Shown piece after piece: positions 50,865 to 60,298 of a stretch of 64,000 nt of DNA. Source of the DNA: Avoscillospira sp045579045 (GTDB lineage Bacteria; Bacillota; Clostridia; Oscillospirales; Oscillospiraceae); the NCBI GenBank assembly GCA_045579045.1, contig JAZNLL010000027.1:1-64000 (forward strand), in the 5' to 3' direction. Position numbers and translations under genes: made by a program. Every line of letters begins with the position of its first letter. Position 1 is the first letter of the stretch. The notes under the pieces were generated by a model that did not search any database, was not told the origin of the DNA, and was given only the letters and a program-made list of their open reading frames with translations.

Positions 50865-52943
50865 TCATACCAACGGCAGGAAGATCTCGGCTTTGAAGAA
50901 ATCGCCGTCCACAGTCAGTTCAAACCGTCCCTTTTGCAGGGTCACAAGACTTCTGGCAATATTCAGACCCAGCCCGCTGCCCTCTGTGTGACGGGAGCTG
51001 TCTCCACGGACAAACCGCTCCATCAGCTCTTCTGCATCCATGTTGAGAGGTTCTCTGGAAATGTTCTTCACAGCCAGTGCCGCCTGAGTTCCATCCCGTC
51101 TGCCGGAGACATAGACACGGGTTCCTGCCATGGCATACTTGATGACATTGTTCAGAAGATTATCCAGCACACGCCACAGGAGCTTGCCGTCTGCCATGAC
51201 CGTCAGATCCTCCGGCAGATCCAAAATCACTTCCAGTTTCCCGGCTTCCAGTCTTTGCCGGTATTCCTCGATGGCCTGGCTGAGCAGCTCCCGGACATTG
51301 GTCTCTTCCAGTGTCACTGCCATGTTGCCCGTGGAGGCTTTGGAGGCTTCCACCAAGTTTTCCGTCAGCCGCTTCAGACGCTTGGCCTGCCGATCCAGAA
51401 CTTCCAGATACTGCACCTGCTCCGCCTCGGAATGGGGCTTCTGCAGCAGATCCACATAGTTGACGATGGATGTCAAGGGGGTCTTGATATCATGGGACAC
51501 ATTGGTGATGAGTTCTGTTTTCAGCCGCTCGGATTTCATCTGCTTTTCCACAGCCTTGGTCATACCGCCGGCTATGGCATTGAGGTTTTCGCCGTGTTCC
51601 TTGAAGTCCCAGTACATATAATGGGTATCGATCTGATGCTCCAGATCGCCATCCGCCATGGCTTTACCGGATTTTTTCAGAGTGTTCATCTGACCTACCA
51701 TCCACAGCAGCGCCAGAAGAAGGAACAAATTGAAAAAAAGCAGAAAGAAGATAGGAATTACCGCATAATAGGCATTGACCAGCCAGATAAACAGCAGCAA
51801 TTCCAGAAAAACCACAGCCAAGATCGCAGCAGCAGCTCTGGGCACCATGCTAATGGATCGGAAGCCTTTGACAGCGATCATCCACAAGCCCTTGGTTTTT
51901 CTTCCAAGCCAGCAGATTACGTACCAGAACCAGCGGAGGATATAAAAGCTCAGAGTGGAACGAATGAAGCAATGCAGCTTCAGCCGCAGGATGAAGGTCA
52001 GCAGCAGTTCCACTAAGAACAGACCGCAGGCGGCTGCACCGGCACCGCAAAGGCTCACCGCCAGATAGAACTGCTCTATGGTGAGATTGTTGGTTCGCAT
52101 ATCCACCAACAGGACGATACAGCCAACAAACCCAAGGAACGCCAGCACACCCACTCCGAGGAGAATTTCAAAGGGAATCTTCTCCACAAAGGTGCCTTGC
52201 AGTTCCTCTTTTCCCGGTCTTCTGCCGGTCTGGATACAGAGGAAGATGACCGCTGCCAGCAGGCCGATCACGCACAAACCGAAGATCACAGGGGTACGGC
52301 TGCTCCACCATTGAAATTCCAGATAGATCCGATAGGCCTGACCGATATAATCATCGTAATACCGATGGAGGTTCTGGGGCAGCAAAAAGAGCACCTGATA
52401 AGATGTTCCTTCGATCATCGCCTGGGCATCCTCCGCAGAATACCAGTTGCCGTCATTGCGGAAGCTGTTGCTGCCCTGCCACAGATTTCCACTGGCATCC
52501 AAGCCAAAGTAATAATCGCAGACATAGACATTTTCCAGAGGCGTATCAAAATCACCCAGACGCATATTGTAGTTGTATTCATAGAGAAAAGCATTGTCCT
52601 TCATATTCTTCGGGACTTTGATGTTCATACCTTCCGTATAGCTTTCCACCACTTCGCCGGTGGCTTCATCCAGAATGATAAACCGCAGATCGGAGCCTTC
52701 CAGCAGCCGCTGCCAGTTGGCTTCATCAGACTTTCTGTGATATTGATGGATGATTTCATTGCTATGCCGCCGTACCATTTCCGAACAGTGGTAGGTGGTT
52801 TGGAACTTCGTATCTTCATCATAATAGTTTTCGCTGAGGCAATAGCCGATCACAAAAGCTGACAGGGTGCCGAAAGCAATGCACACCGCCATCAGCAGCC
52901 ATGCCAGCAGCTTATAGCCCCAAGCGCTGGATCTGTATTTCAT
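50865..52943 (-). CDS. Sensor histidine kinase with multi-helix membrane region
   Basis: 692 aa from ATG 52943 (AGAGG upstream; an in-frame TTG at 52967 overlapping the regulator stop is an alternative). One N-terminal membrane helix (about 12-40), an extracytoplasmic sensor region (about 40-215), about six more helices (215-415), a HAMP-like linker, HisKA with phospho-His in 'TNVSHDIKTPLTSI' (near 482), and HATPase_c with 'LDNLLNNVIKYA' and 'GSGLGLNIARSL'. Co-transcribed with the preceding response regulator. Signal unknown. Confidence 0.9.
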   Translation of the reverse strand: MKYRSSAWGYKLLAWLLMAVCIAFGTLSAFVIGYCLSENYYDEDTKFQTTYHCSEMVRRHSNEIIHQYHRKSDEANWQRLLEGSDLRFIILDEATGEVVESYTEGMNIKVPKNMKDNAFLYEYNYNMRLGDFDTPLENVYVCDYYFGLDASGNLWQGSNSFRNDGNWYSAEDAQAMIEGTSYQVLFLLPQNLHRYYDDYIGQAYRIYLEFQWWSSRTPVIFGLCVIGLLAAVIFLCIQTGRRPGKEELQGTFVEKIPFEILLGVGVLAFLGFVGCIVLLVDMRTNNLTIEQFYLAVSLCGAGAAACGLFLVELLLTFILRLKLHCFIRSTLSFYILRWFWYVICWLGRKTKGLWMIAVKGFRSISMVPRAAAAILAVVFLELLLFIWLVNAYYAVIPIFFLLFFNLFLLLALLWMVGQMNTLKKSGKAMADGDLEHQIDTHYMYWDFKEHGENLNAIAGGMTKAVEKQMKSERLKTELITNVSHDIKTPLTSIVNYVDLLQKPHSEAEQVQYLEVLDRQAKRLKRLTENLVEASKASTGNMAVTLEETNVRELLSQAIEEYRQRLEAGKLEVILDLPEDLTVMADGKLLWRVLDNLLNNVIKYAMAGTRVYVSGRRDGTQAALAVKNISREPLNMDAEELMERFVRGDSSRHTEGSGLGLNIARSLVTLQKGRFELTVDGDFFKAEIFLPLV

Positions 52944-52963
52944 AAGCAACCTCTTTTCTGAAA

Positions 52964-53665
52964 TCAAAGCTCTCTGCCCGTTTGGGCAAACTTATAGCCC
53001 TGTCCCCAGACCACCTTTATGTATCGGGGATTAGAGGGATCGATCTCAATTTTTTCCCGCAGATGGCGGATATGGACGGCTACGGCACTTTCGGAGCCGG
53101 TTCCGGTCTCGTTCCAGACCGCCTGATAAATCTGGGCAGAGGAAAAGACCTTTCCGGGGTTCTGCATGAGATGCCGCAGAATGTTATATTCGCTGGGGGT
53201 CAGATAGACCGGTTCTCCATCCACGGTGACAGACTTGGCAGGATCATCCAATGTTACCGCACCGATGGTAATCACATCGGGTGCGCTGTTCTGACTGCCC
53301 AGCATGGTATACCGACGCAGCTGGGAGCGCACCCGTGCCAGCACCTCCACCGGTTCAAAGGGCTTGGTGATATAATCATCGGCACCTACATTGAGACCCA
53401 GTATTTTATCGGAAGTCTCACTTTTCGCCGTCAGCAGGATGATGGGCACATTGCTGTGGGTACGGACAGCGGCTGTTGCCGCAATACCATCCATCTCCGG
53501 CATCATGATATCCATGAGGATCAGCTGGATATTTTCCCTTTGGACGATCTCCAAGGCCTCTTTTCCGGTATAAGCTGCAAAAAGCCGATAGTTCTCTGAG
53601 GACAGGTAGATTTTCAAGGCTGCGACGATGTCGCGATCATCATCACATATCAGGACATTGTACAA
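52964..53665 (-). CDS. OmpR-family response regulator
   Basis: 233 aa from TTG 53665 (AGAGGTGAG upstream, giving the usual 'MYNVLICDDD' N terminus); an in-frame GTG at 53674 sits in the ribosome site. Receiver domain with acidic pocket 'CDDD', phospho-Asp in 'LILMDIMMPEMDG' and Lys in 'DDYITKPF'. C-terminal winged-helix domain ('LTPSEYNILRHLMQNPGKVF', 'AVHIRHLREKIE'). Partner of the histidine kinase. No target genes visible nearby. Confidence 0.92.
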   Translation of the reverse strand: MYNVLICDDDRDIVAALKIYLSSENYRLFAAYTGKEALEIVQRENIQLILMDIMMPEMDGIAATAAVRTHSNVPIILLTAKSETSDKILGLNVGADDYITKPFEPVEVLARVRSQLRRYTMLGSQNSAPDVITIGAVTLDDPAKSVTVDGEPVYLTPSEYNILRHLMQNPGKVFSSAQIYQAVWNETGTGSESAVAVHIRHLREKIEIDPSNPRYIKVVWGQGYKFAQTGREL

Positions 53666-53742
53666 TTCTCTCACCTCTTGGCTCTATTGTAGCAAAAGTA
53701 ATTTTAAGATAAAAGAGGGTGAATTCTTAAGAAATGTTAAAG

Positions 53743-53773
53743 AAATGCCGGGGTACTACACCCCGGCATTTTC
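53743..53773 (-). terminator. Terminator after thrS
   Basis: 12-bp stem AAATGCCGGGGT/ACCCCGGCATTT (53743-53754, 53760-53771) with loop ACTAC. Confidence 0.75.
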
Positions 53774-53783
53774 AAATCTGTTT

Positions 53784-55574
53784 TTACTTCTTCAGCTTCT
53801 GGTCCACGGTCTCCTTCAGCATGGCTTCAAAAGCCTCGAAGGACATGGCACCCAGATCTCCGTCCACACGGTTGGTGGGAGAAACGGTGCCGTTCTCCAT
53901 GTCACGGTCGCCGACGACCACCATGTAGGGGACTTTCTCCAGTCTGGCTTCACGGAGCTTCTTGCCCACCTTCTCATTGCGGAAGTCCACTTCTGTACGG
54001 AAGCCCTGCATATTCAACTTGCGGGACATCTCTGCGCAGTAGTCGAAAGCACGGTCGGTGACGGGCAGGAAACGAACCTGCTCAGGTGCCATCCATGTGG
54101 GCAGGGCACCGGCGTACCGCTCGATCAGATAGGCCAGAGTACGCTCGTAGCAGCCCAGAGAAGTTCTGTGGATGATATAAGGCAGAGCCTTTTCGCCGTT
54201 CTCATCGATATAGTACATGCCGAACTTTTCAGCCAGCAGCATATCGATCTGAATGGTGACGATGGTATCTTCCTTGCCAAAGACATTCTTATACTGGATA
54301 TCCAGCTTGGGTCCGTAGAAAGCAGCCTCGTCGATACCAATTTCATATTCTACGCCCAGATCGTCGAGAATCTTGCCCATAGCTTCCTGTGCAGCATTCC
54401 ACTGCTCGGCAGTGCCTTCGTACTTGGCGGTGTTGTTGGGGTCCCACTGGGAGAAACGGAAGGTGCAGCTTTCCAGCATGCCGACCGTATCCAGCACATA
54501 CTTGGCCAGATCAAGGCAGCCCTTGAATTCCTCTGCCAGCTGATCGGGACGGAGGACCAGATGGCCCTCGGAGATGGTGAACTGACGGACACGAATCAGA
54601 CCGTGCATTTCGCCGGAATCCTCGTTGCGGAACAGGGTGGAAGTTTCACCCAGACGCATGGGTAGGTCACGGTAGGAACGCTGACGGTTCAGATAGACCT
54701 GATACTGGAAGGGGCAGGTCATGGGACGGAGGGCAAAGCACTCCTTGGTCTCATCGGTGGGATCACCCAGAACGAACATGCCGTCCAGATAATGATCCCA
54801 GTGACCAGAGATCTTATACAGATCGCTCTTGGCCATGAGAGGGGTCTTGGTCAGCAGATAGCCACGCTTCTGCTCCTCATCTTCCACCCAGCGCTGGAGA
54901 GTCTGGACGGTTCTTGCGCCCTTGGGGAGCAGGATGGGCAGACCCTGACCAACACAGTCAACAGTGGTGAAGTATTCCAGTTCACGGCCCAGCTTGTTGT
55001 GGTCACGCTTCAGCGCTTCTTCTCTCTCAGCGATGTAGGCATCCAGTTCTTCCTTCTTGGGGAAGGCCACGCCGTAGATACGCTGGAGCATCTTGCGGTT
55101 GGAATCGCCGCGCCAATAAGCACCGGTGCAGGAAGTCAGCTTGATGGCATTGCCCTTGATGCGACCGGTGGAGTCCAGATGCGGACCGGCGCACAGGTCC
55201 ACAAAATCACCCTGCTGATAGAAGGAGATGACAGCATCCTCAGGCAGATCATTGATGAGTTCGACCTTGTAAGGCTCAGCCTTGTCTTCCATAAACTTGA
55301 TGGCCTCGGCTCTGGGCAGTTCGAACCGCTCCAGCTTCAGCTTTTCCTTGCAGATCTTCCGCATTTCGGCTTCCAGATTTTCCAGATCTTCCTGGGTGAA
55401 GCTCTCAGCGCTGTCGAAGTCGTAGTAGAAGCCGTTTTCGATGGCAGGACCGATGGCCAGCTTCACATCGGGACGCAGACGCTTGACGGCCTGTGCCAGC
55501 ACATGGGAGCAGGTATGCCAATAGGTCTTGCGGTACTGCTCGTTTTCAAAGGTGTACAGATTTTCTTCGCTCAT
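53784..55574 (-). CDS. thrS: Threonyl-tRNA synthetase lacking the TGS domain
   Basis: 596 aa from ATG 55574; longer in-frame reading would run through the T-box. Starts directly before the editing domain ('HTCSHVLAQAVKRLRPD' with HxxxH; 'DLCAGPHLDSTGRI'), then class II catalytic core ('PMTCPFQYQVY', 'MRLGETSTLFRNEDSG', 'IHRTSLGCYERTLAYLIE'), then the anticodon-binding domain ('VRFLPVTDRAFDY', 'VPYMVVVGDRDMENG'). Typical ThrRS is about 640 aa with an N-terminal TGS domain; that domain is missing here. Controlled by a Thr T-box. Confidence 0.95.
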   Translation of the reverse strand: MSEENLYTFENEQYRKTYWHTCSHVLAQAVKRLRPDVKLAIGPAIENGFYYDFDSAESFTQEDLENLEAEMRKICKEKLKLERFELPRAEAIKFMEDKAEPYKVELINDLPEDAVISFYQQGDFVDLCAGPHLDSTGRIKGNAIKLTSCTGAYWRGDSNRKMLQRIYGVAFPKKEELDAYIAEREEALKRDHNKLGRELEYFTTVDCVGQGLPILLPKGARTVQTLQRWVEDEEQKRGYLLTKTPLMAKSDLYKISGHWDHYLDGMFVLGDPTDETKECFALRPMTCPFQYQVYLNRQRSYRDLPMRLGETSTLFRNEDSGEMHGLIRVRQFTISEGHLVLRPDQLAEEFKGCLDLAKYVLDTVGMLESCTFRFSQWDPNNTAKYEGTAEQWNAAQEAMGKILDDLGVEYEIGIDEAAFYGPKLDIQYKNVFGKEDTIVTIQIDMLLAEKFGMYYIDENGEKALPYIIHRTSLGCYERTLAYLIERYAGALPTWMAPEQVRFLPVTDRAFDYCAEMSRKLNMQGFRTEVDFRNEKVGKKLREARLEKVPYMVVVGDRDMENGTVSPTNRVDGDLGAMSFEAFEAMLKETVDQKLKK

Positions 55575-55611
55575 GGTAGTTGCCTCCTTGTTTTGTTGGG
55601 GCAGAATAGAT

Positions 55612-55852
55612 AAATCCCACCCCTGAAAATTCAGGGGTGGGATACAACTCAATGTATTCCACGGTTCCACCCTGCTTGCAGCCATGGGCTGCCGCTCGTC
55701 GCCTCTGTAACGGGAGGACCCGTCGCTTCTTATTTCGAAGCGCAGCTCGGAAGTGGTAGGATTTGTCACCTTTGGCAAGCGTTCTTTCAGCCTATGAAAC
55801 GCCCTCTCTGAACCGGTATGACAGTCCCGTTTCTTCGTCTTTGCCCTTTTTC
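55612..55852 (-). promoter_or_regulatory. T-box leader with threonine specifier (ACC), upstream of thrS
   Basis: Minus strand: AGAGAGGGCG apical start, specifier ACC at 55755-55757 followed by A-CTTC-C-GAG, T-box core AGGGTGGAACCGTGG (about 55669-55683), and terminator ATCCCACCCCTGAA with its partner (55614-55643). The ACC/thrS match calibrates the specifier position for the three other leaders. Confidence 0.94.
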
Positions 55853-55859
55853 CTATGAA

Positions 55860-55888
55860 AATATACCATGTTTTTTCCCCCTTGTCAA
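55860..55888 (-). promoter_or_regulatory. Promoter of the T-box thrS unit
   Basis: Minus strand TTGACA (55883-55888), 17-base spacer, TATATT (55860-55865). Confidence 0.82.
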
Positions 55889-56053
55889 ATAGTTTTCAAA
55901 TAATAACATTATGTGAACCAATTTGTAACTATTTTCAACATATTGTGTGCGAAAACCGCCAAAAACACGCAGATATGGTGTGGTTTCCCATAATATGCCA
56001 TTATCTGTAAACTTGCAAAAAGTTGTCGAAATACCACTTTTTTCTCTAAGGGC

Positions 56054-56081
56054 TTGACTTTTTGCGAATATTTGTTATAAT
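56054..56081 (+). promoter_or_regulatory. Promoter of the G5/3D wall protein gene
   Basis: TTGACT (56054-56059), 16-base spacer, TATAAT (56076-56081). The AT-rich stretch 55889-56053 before it shows no other signal I can name. Confidence 0.78.
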
Positions 56082-56180
56082 GGCAATTGCTACCAGTATA
56101 TTCTTTTGAGAATTACATTTTGTAACTATTTGAAACCTTTTCTTGTTTCGTGTCTAAATCACAGGAAAGGAGGTTCTCTG

Positions 56181-57308
56181 ATGCGTACCATTAAGCACAT
56201 CGTTACGGCAAAAACACGGCAGATGATTGCTGTCCGCTGGGTGGCTCTGGCCATTCTTCTGTCCAGCATTTTCCTCATTCTGACCCTGCCTGCCTTCGCA
56301 CAAACCAAATACGTAATCACCGACGGTGACAACGTCATTGTCTGTCTGTCCAACAGCACTGATCCTCAGGTCGTCATCAAAGAAGCCGGCCTGGAATTGG
56401 GAGAAGACGACACTTATACGACCCTGTTGGGTGACGGTGCCACACAGATCCATATCAACCGTGTCCAGATGATCTCCGTCCATGAGCGGGGTCAGGTCTA
56501 TGTGGTCGGTTCTTATGGCGGAACCGTTTCCGATGTTCTGGCTTCTCTGGATATCACCCTGTCCGACTCCGACGTTCTCTCCTGCGGTCTGGATACCCAG
56601 ACCTACGACGGTATGACCATCACCATTACCAGAGTCACCCATGAAACTCTGGAATATGAAGAAGCAATTCCCTACGGCACCCGTACCTTCGAAGACACCT
56701 CCCTCGCCCCCGGTGAGGAAGAGATCCTTCTGGAAGGCAAGGATGGTCTCAACCGCTTTACCGCTCAGATCACCTATGAAGACGGAGTGGAAGTGGATCG
56801 CGCAATCCTGTCCCAGCAGATGGTTTCCGCTGCACAGGACGCCATTATCCTCCGGGGTGTGGATCGCTCCGTGATGGATCAGACCTTCACCAACGTCACC
56901 GATTATACGGTTTCCAACAACTGGTATCGCTACACACCTCCCACAGAAGAGGAAATCGCAGCCGATACGGAAGAGAAACTGGTTCCCGGTACGAAGCTGA
57001 GTTACCATGAGGCTGTCAAGTTCCGTGCTACAGCCTACACCTGCAACAGCCCCAACTATGCCGGCGACCGGCGAACCTTCACCGGTACTGCTGCACGAGT
57101 CGGTGCCATTGCTGTTGACCCCAAGGTCATTCCTCTGGGTACCAGGATGTACATCGCCTCTGCAGACGGTGAATACATCTACGGCTACTGTGTGGCCGAA
57201 GATACCGGCGGTCTCATTAAGGGCAATCTCGTGGACCTGTACTATGACACCCACGAAGCCTGTATGGAGTTTGGACGCAGAGACATCATCATCTATTTCC
57301 TTGACTGA
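56181..57308 (+). CDS. YabE-like exported protein: DUF348, G5 and 3D domains
   Basis: 375 aa from ATG 56181 (AAAGGAGG upstream). N-terminal membrane/signal segment (about 18-42, 'ILTLPAFAQ'), two DUF348 ubiquitin-like segments (about 42-150), a G5 domain (about 155-235, 'EEAIPYGTRTFEDTSLAPGEEEIL') and a C-terminal 3D domain ('FRATAYTCNSPNYAG', 'AVDPKVIPLGTRMYI', 'AEDTGGLIKGNLVDLYYDT', with the three catalytic Asp). 3D domains are lytic transglycosylase folds of Rpf/Sps/MltA type, so a peptidoglycan-cleaving role is likely. Confidence 0.9.
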   Translation: MRTIKHIVTAKTRQMIAVRWVALAILLSSIFLILTLPAFAQTKYVITDGDNVIVCLSNSTDPQVVIKEAGLELGEDDTYTTLLGDGATQIHINRVQMISVHERGQVYVVGSYGGTVSDVLASLDITLSDSDVLSCGLDTQTYDGMTITITRVTHETLEYEEAIPYGTRTFEDTSLAPGEEEILLEGKDGLNRFTAQITYEDGVEVDRAILSQQMVSAAQDAIILRGVDRSVMDQTFTNVTDYTVSNNWYRYTPPTEEEIAADTEEKLVPGTKLSYHEAVKFRATAYTCNSPNYAGDRRTFTGTAARVGAIAVDPKVIPLGTRMYIASADGEYIYGYCVAEDTGGLIKGNLVDLYYDTHEACMEFGRRDIIIYFLD

Positions 57309-57309
57309 C

Positions 57310-57346
57310 AAAAATAACCGGATCTTTCGATCCGGTTATTTTTTTA
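57310..57346. terminator. Bidirectional terminator between the 3D protein and clpB
   Basis: 14-bp stem AAAATAACCGGATC/GATCCGGTTATTTT (57311-57324, 57329-57342), loop TTTC, T-run on both sides. Confidence 0.9.
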
Positions 57347-59938
57347 TTTAACTGTCAGGCTGTCATTTTCCACTTTGACTTCCAGCTCTGTGCCGGGAAG
57401 GATATCACCCTTTAGGATTCGCTTGGCAATGAGCGTTTCCACCGTCCGCTGGACATAGCGGCGCAAAGGTCTTGCACCGTACTGGGGATCATAGGCAGCT
57501 TCGATGATAAAGGCCTTGGCTTCGGCTGTCAGACGGCAGGAAAGCTGCTTTTGTGCCAGTCGGCTGTTGAGATCCGCCAGCTGCAGATCGATGATCCCGG
57601 TAATGTTTTCTCTGGTCAGAGGCTTATAGAATACCGTTTCATCCAGTCTGTTGAGGAATTCCGGACGGAAGCTGCGGCGGAGCAGCTGTTCCACCTGCTC
57701 TCTGGCTTCCGGAAGAATGCTCCCCTCTTCATCAATTCCATCCAGCAGGTACTGGCTGCCCAGATTGGAGGTCAGGATGAGGATGGTGTTCTTGAAATCC
57801 ACTGTTCTGCCCTGGGAATCGGTGATACGTCCGTCATCGAGAACCTGCAGAAGGACATTGAACACATCGGGATGAGCCTTTTCCACCTCATCAAAAAGAA
57901 TGACGGAATAAGGTTTGCGGCGGACGGCCTCTGTCAGCTGACCGCCCTCCTCATAGCCTACATAGCCGGGAGGGGCACCGATGAGACGGGAAACGGAGAA
58001 TTTCTCCATATACTCCGACATATCAATACGGACAAGGTTCTTTTCATCGTCAAAGAGGCTTTCGGCAAGAGCCTTTGCCAGTTCCGTTTTGCCCACACCG
58101 GTGGGACCAAGGAACAGGAAACTGCCGATGGGTCGGTCGGGATCCTGTATACCGGCCCGGCTGCGCCAGATGGCTTCCACCACAGACCGAACTGCTTCGT
58201 CCTGTCCTACCACCCGGCGATGGAGGGTCTCATCCAGATGGAGCAGTTTTTCCCGCTCCCCTTCCATGAGCCGTGCCACGGGAATACCTGTCCACCGCTC
58301 GATGATTTTTGCGATCTCCTCTTCCGTGACCTTGTTCCGCAGCAGGCTCTGCTCCTGAGCATCCTGAGCCTGTTTTTCCTCATGGGCAAGCTGTTTTTCC
58401 GCTTCCGGCAGAGTGGCATATTTCAGCTTGGCGGCTGTTTCATAATCACCCTGCTGCTCTGCCCGTTCCATATCGGCATGCATTTGCTCGATCTGTTCCC
58501 GAAGCTGCTGGACTTTGCCGATGGCAGTTTTTTCATTCTCCCACTTGGTTTTCATGGCATGGAAGCTGTCACGAGCCTCTGCCAGTTCCTTTTGCAGTTC
58601 TGTCAGACGAGCTTTGGAAAGTTCATCGGTCTCCTCTTTCAGAGCCACTTCCTCGATCTCCAGCTGGATGATCTTCCGGCGGACCACATCCAGTTCCGTA
58701 GGCATGGAATCCATCTCCGTCCGAATCATAGCACAGGCCTCATCCACCAGATCGATGGCCTTATCCGGCAGGAAACGGTCGGTGATATACCGGTGAGAGA
58801 GAGTCGCTGCCGCAATAATGGCAGGGTCGGTGATCTTGACACCGTGGAACACCTCATAGCGTTCCTCCAAACCACGGAGAATGGCAATGGTATCCTCCAC
58901 AGTCGGTTCGGAGACCAGAACTGTCTGGAAACGGCGCTCCAGAGCCGGATCTTTTTCAATATACTGACGGTATTCATCCAAAGTGGTGGCACCGATGCAG
59001 TGGAGTTCGCCGCGAGCCAGCATAGGCTTCAGCAGGTTGCCTGCATCCATGGCACCTTCCGTCTTACCGGCACCGACAATGGTGTGCAGTTCATCGATAA
59101 AGAGAATGATCTGCCCTTCAGACTGCTTCACTTCATTGAGAACCGCTTTCAGCCGTTCTTCGAACTCGCCGCGGTACTTGGCACCTGCGATCAGTGCGCC
59201 CATATCCAGTGAGAAGATGCTCTTGTCCTGCAGGCTCTTGGGCACATCGCCGCGGACGATCCGCTGGGCAAGTCCTTCGGCAATGGCTGTCTTGCCAACA
59301 CCGGGTTCACCGATGAGAACAGGATTGTTTTTCGTTTTCCGGGAGAGGATTCGGATGACATTTCGAATCTCATCGTCCCGTCCGATGACGGGATCCATCT
59401 TCTGCTGCCGGGCGCGCTTTACCAGATCGGTGCCAAACTTTTCCAGCGCTTCATAGGTAGCTTCGGGATTGTCAGATGTGACCCGCTGGCTGCCTCGGAT
59501 GGTCTGCAGGGTCTGCAGACAGCCCTCTTTGGTAATGTTATAGGTGCGGAACAGTTCTTTGAGGGTACTGTCCGCTGTGTCCAGCAAAGACAGCAGCAGA
59601 TGCTCCACGGAGACATATTCGTCGTGCATGGACTCTGCCAGAGCTTCTGCATGGCTGAGAGCTTCATCCACCGGTCTTGCAATATAGATCTTATCCACTT
59701 CTCTGCCGGAACCGGTAACTCTCGGCAGTTTGGAAAGTTCCCTCTCCAACGCTGCCGCAAAGCTCTCCACGGTAATGCCCATACGCTTCAAAAGCGCAGG
59801 CACAAGACCTTCTTCCTGTTTCAGCAGTGCCGTCAACAGGTGTACCTGCTCGATCTGCTGGTGGCTGTTTTCAACGGTCAGTTCCTGGGCAGCCTGAATG
59901 GCAGCCAGAGACTTCTGGGTGAACTTCTGTGCGTTCAT
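57344..59938 (-). CDS. clpB: ATP-dependent chaperone ClpB
   Basis: 864 aa from ATG 59938 (AGGAGGTG upstream). N-terminal repeat domain, AAA1 with 'LIGEPGVGKTAIAEGLA' and 'ILFIDELHTIVGAG', a coiled-coil middle domain (about 410-525), AAA2 with 'FLGPTGVGKTELAKALA' and 'VILFDEVEKAHPDVF', and C-terminal 'YDPQYGARPLRRYVQ'. Disaggregates heat-damaged proteins with DnaK. The CIRCE element just upstream shows HrcA control. Confidence 0.96.
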   Translation of the reverse strand: MNAQKFTQKSLAAIQAAQELTVENSHQQIEQVHLLTALLKQEEGLVPALLKRMGITVESFAAALERELSKLPRVTGSGREVDKIYIARPVDEALSHAEALAESMHDEYVSVEHLLLSLLDTADSTLKELFRTYNITKEGCLQTLQTIRGSQRVTSDNPEATYEALEKFGTDLVKRARQQKMDPVIGRDDEIRNVIRILSRKTKNNPVLIGEPGVGKTAIAEGLAQRIVRGDVPKSLQDKSIFSLDMGALIAGAKYRGEFEERLKAVLNEVKQSEGQIILFIDELHTIVGAGKTEGAMDAGNLLKPMLARGELHCIGATTLDEYRQYIEKDPALERRFQTVLVSEPTVEDTIAILRGLEERYEVFHGVKITDPAIIAAATLSHRYITDRFLPDKAIDLVDEACAMIRTEMDSMPTELDVVRRKIIQLEIEEVALKEETDELSKARLTELQKELAEARDSFHAMKTKWENEKTAIGKVQQLREQIEQMHADMERAEQQGDYETAAKLKYATLPEAEKQLAHEEKQAQDAQEQSLLRNKVTEEEIAKIIERWTGIPVARLMEGEREKLLHLDETLHRRVVGQDEAVRSVVEAIWRSRAGIQDPDRPIGSFLFLGPTGVGKTELAKALAESLFDDEKNLVRIDMSEYMEKFSVSRLIGAPPGYVGYEEGGQLTEAVRRKPYSVILFDEVEKAHPDVFNVLLQVLDDGRITDSQGRTVDFKNTILILTSNLGSQYLLDGIDEEGSILPEAREQVEQLLRRSFRPEFLNRLDETVFYKPLTRENITGIIDLQLADLNSRLAQKQLSCRLTAEAKAFIIEAAYDPQYGARPLRRYVQRTVETLIAKRILKGDILPGTELEVKVENDSLTVK

Positions 59939-59957
59939 ATGCTGCACCTCCTAGTTT

Positions 59958-59984
59958 TTAGCACTCTCATCATTAGAGTGCTAA
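59958..59984 (-). promoter_or_regulatory. CIRCE operator (HrcA binding site) of clpB
   Basis: TTAGCACTC (59958-59966), nine bases, GAGTGCTAA (59976-59984): the exact CIRCE consensus, between promoter and start codon. Confidence 0.97.
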
Positions 59985-59996
59985 TTCTTTGTTCTC

Positions 59997-60025
59997 AGTG
60001 TAATACTTTCGCTCCGGGATGTCAA
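59997..60025 (-). promoter_or_regulatory. clpB promoter
   Basis: Minus strand TTGACA (60020-60025), 17-base spacer, TACACT (59997-60002), immediately upstream of CIRCE. Confidence 0.82.
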
Positions 60026-60106
60026 TAGATTCCCCCATTTGAAAGTGTTATATTTTTGTAAACATAATATTTTTGAAAGATTTAACAAATACTTAACAAC
60101 TGCCCT

Positions 60107-60166
60107 CTAAGATATTTTACAACTGTCAATTATGATATAACCATAACAAGCAAGTTGTTTTTTCAT
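60107..60166 (-). CDS. Possible 19-residue peptide with strong ribosome site
   Basis: MKKQLACYGYIIIDSCKIS, preceded by AAAGGAGGGGAAA before ATG 60166. The ribosome site is one of the strongest in the window and lies in an otherwise gene-free gap. The peptide has two cysteines and an isoleucine run. No family is recognised; could be a leader peptide, toxin-like peptide or chance. Confidence 0.35.
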   Translation of the reverse strand: MKKQLACYGYIIIDSCKIS

Positions 60167-60186
60167 TTTCCCCTCCTTTCTTCCTT

Positions 60187-60232
60187 TTACAAAAACATCG
60201 CCAGGTTTGGTCACCTTGGCGGTGTTTTTGTT
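60187..60232. terminator. Hairpin in the clpB-helicase gap, terminator-like
   Basis: AACATCGCCAGG and CCTTGGCGGTGTT pair (one mismatch, one bulge) around a short loop, followed by TTTTG on the plus strand and, read on the minus strand, GTTTTTG. No plus-strand gene ends here. Confidence 0.5.
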
Positions 60233-60236
60233 TTCA

Positions 60237-60265
60237 TTGCAATATAAGCGCACCTCTGCTATAAT
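60237..60265 (+). promoter_or_regulatory. Promoter of the DEAD-box helicase gene
   Basis: TTGCAA (60237-60242), 17-base spacer, TATAAT (60260-60265). Confidence 0.75.
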
Positions 60266-60298
60266 AATCTCGAATTTCAAACACAAAGGAACATTTCT

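Noticed and set aside
56082..56180. c-di-AMP riboswitch before the G5/3D wall protein, as is common for such genes
   Set aside because: The leader between promoter and start is only about 95 bases and shows none of the conserved blocks.
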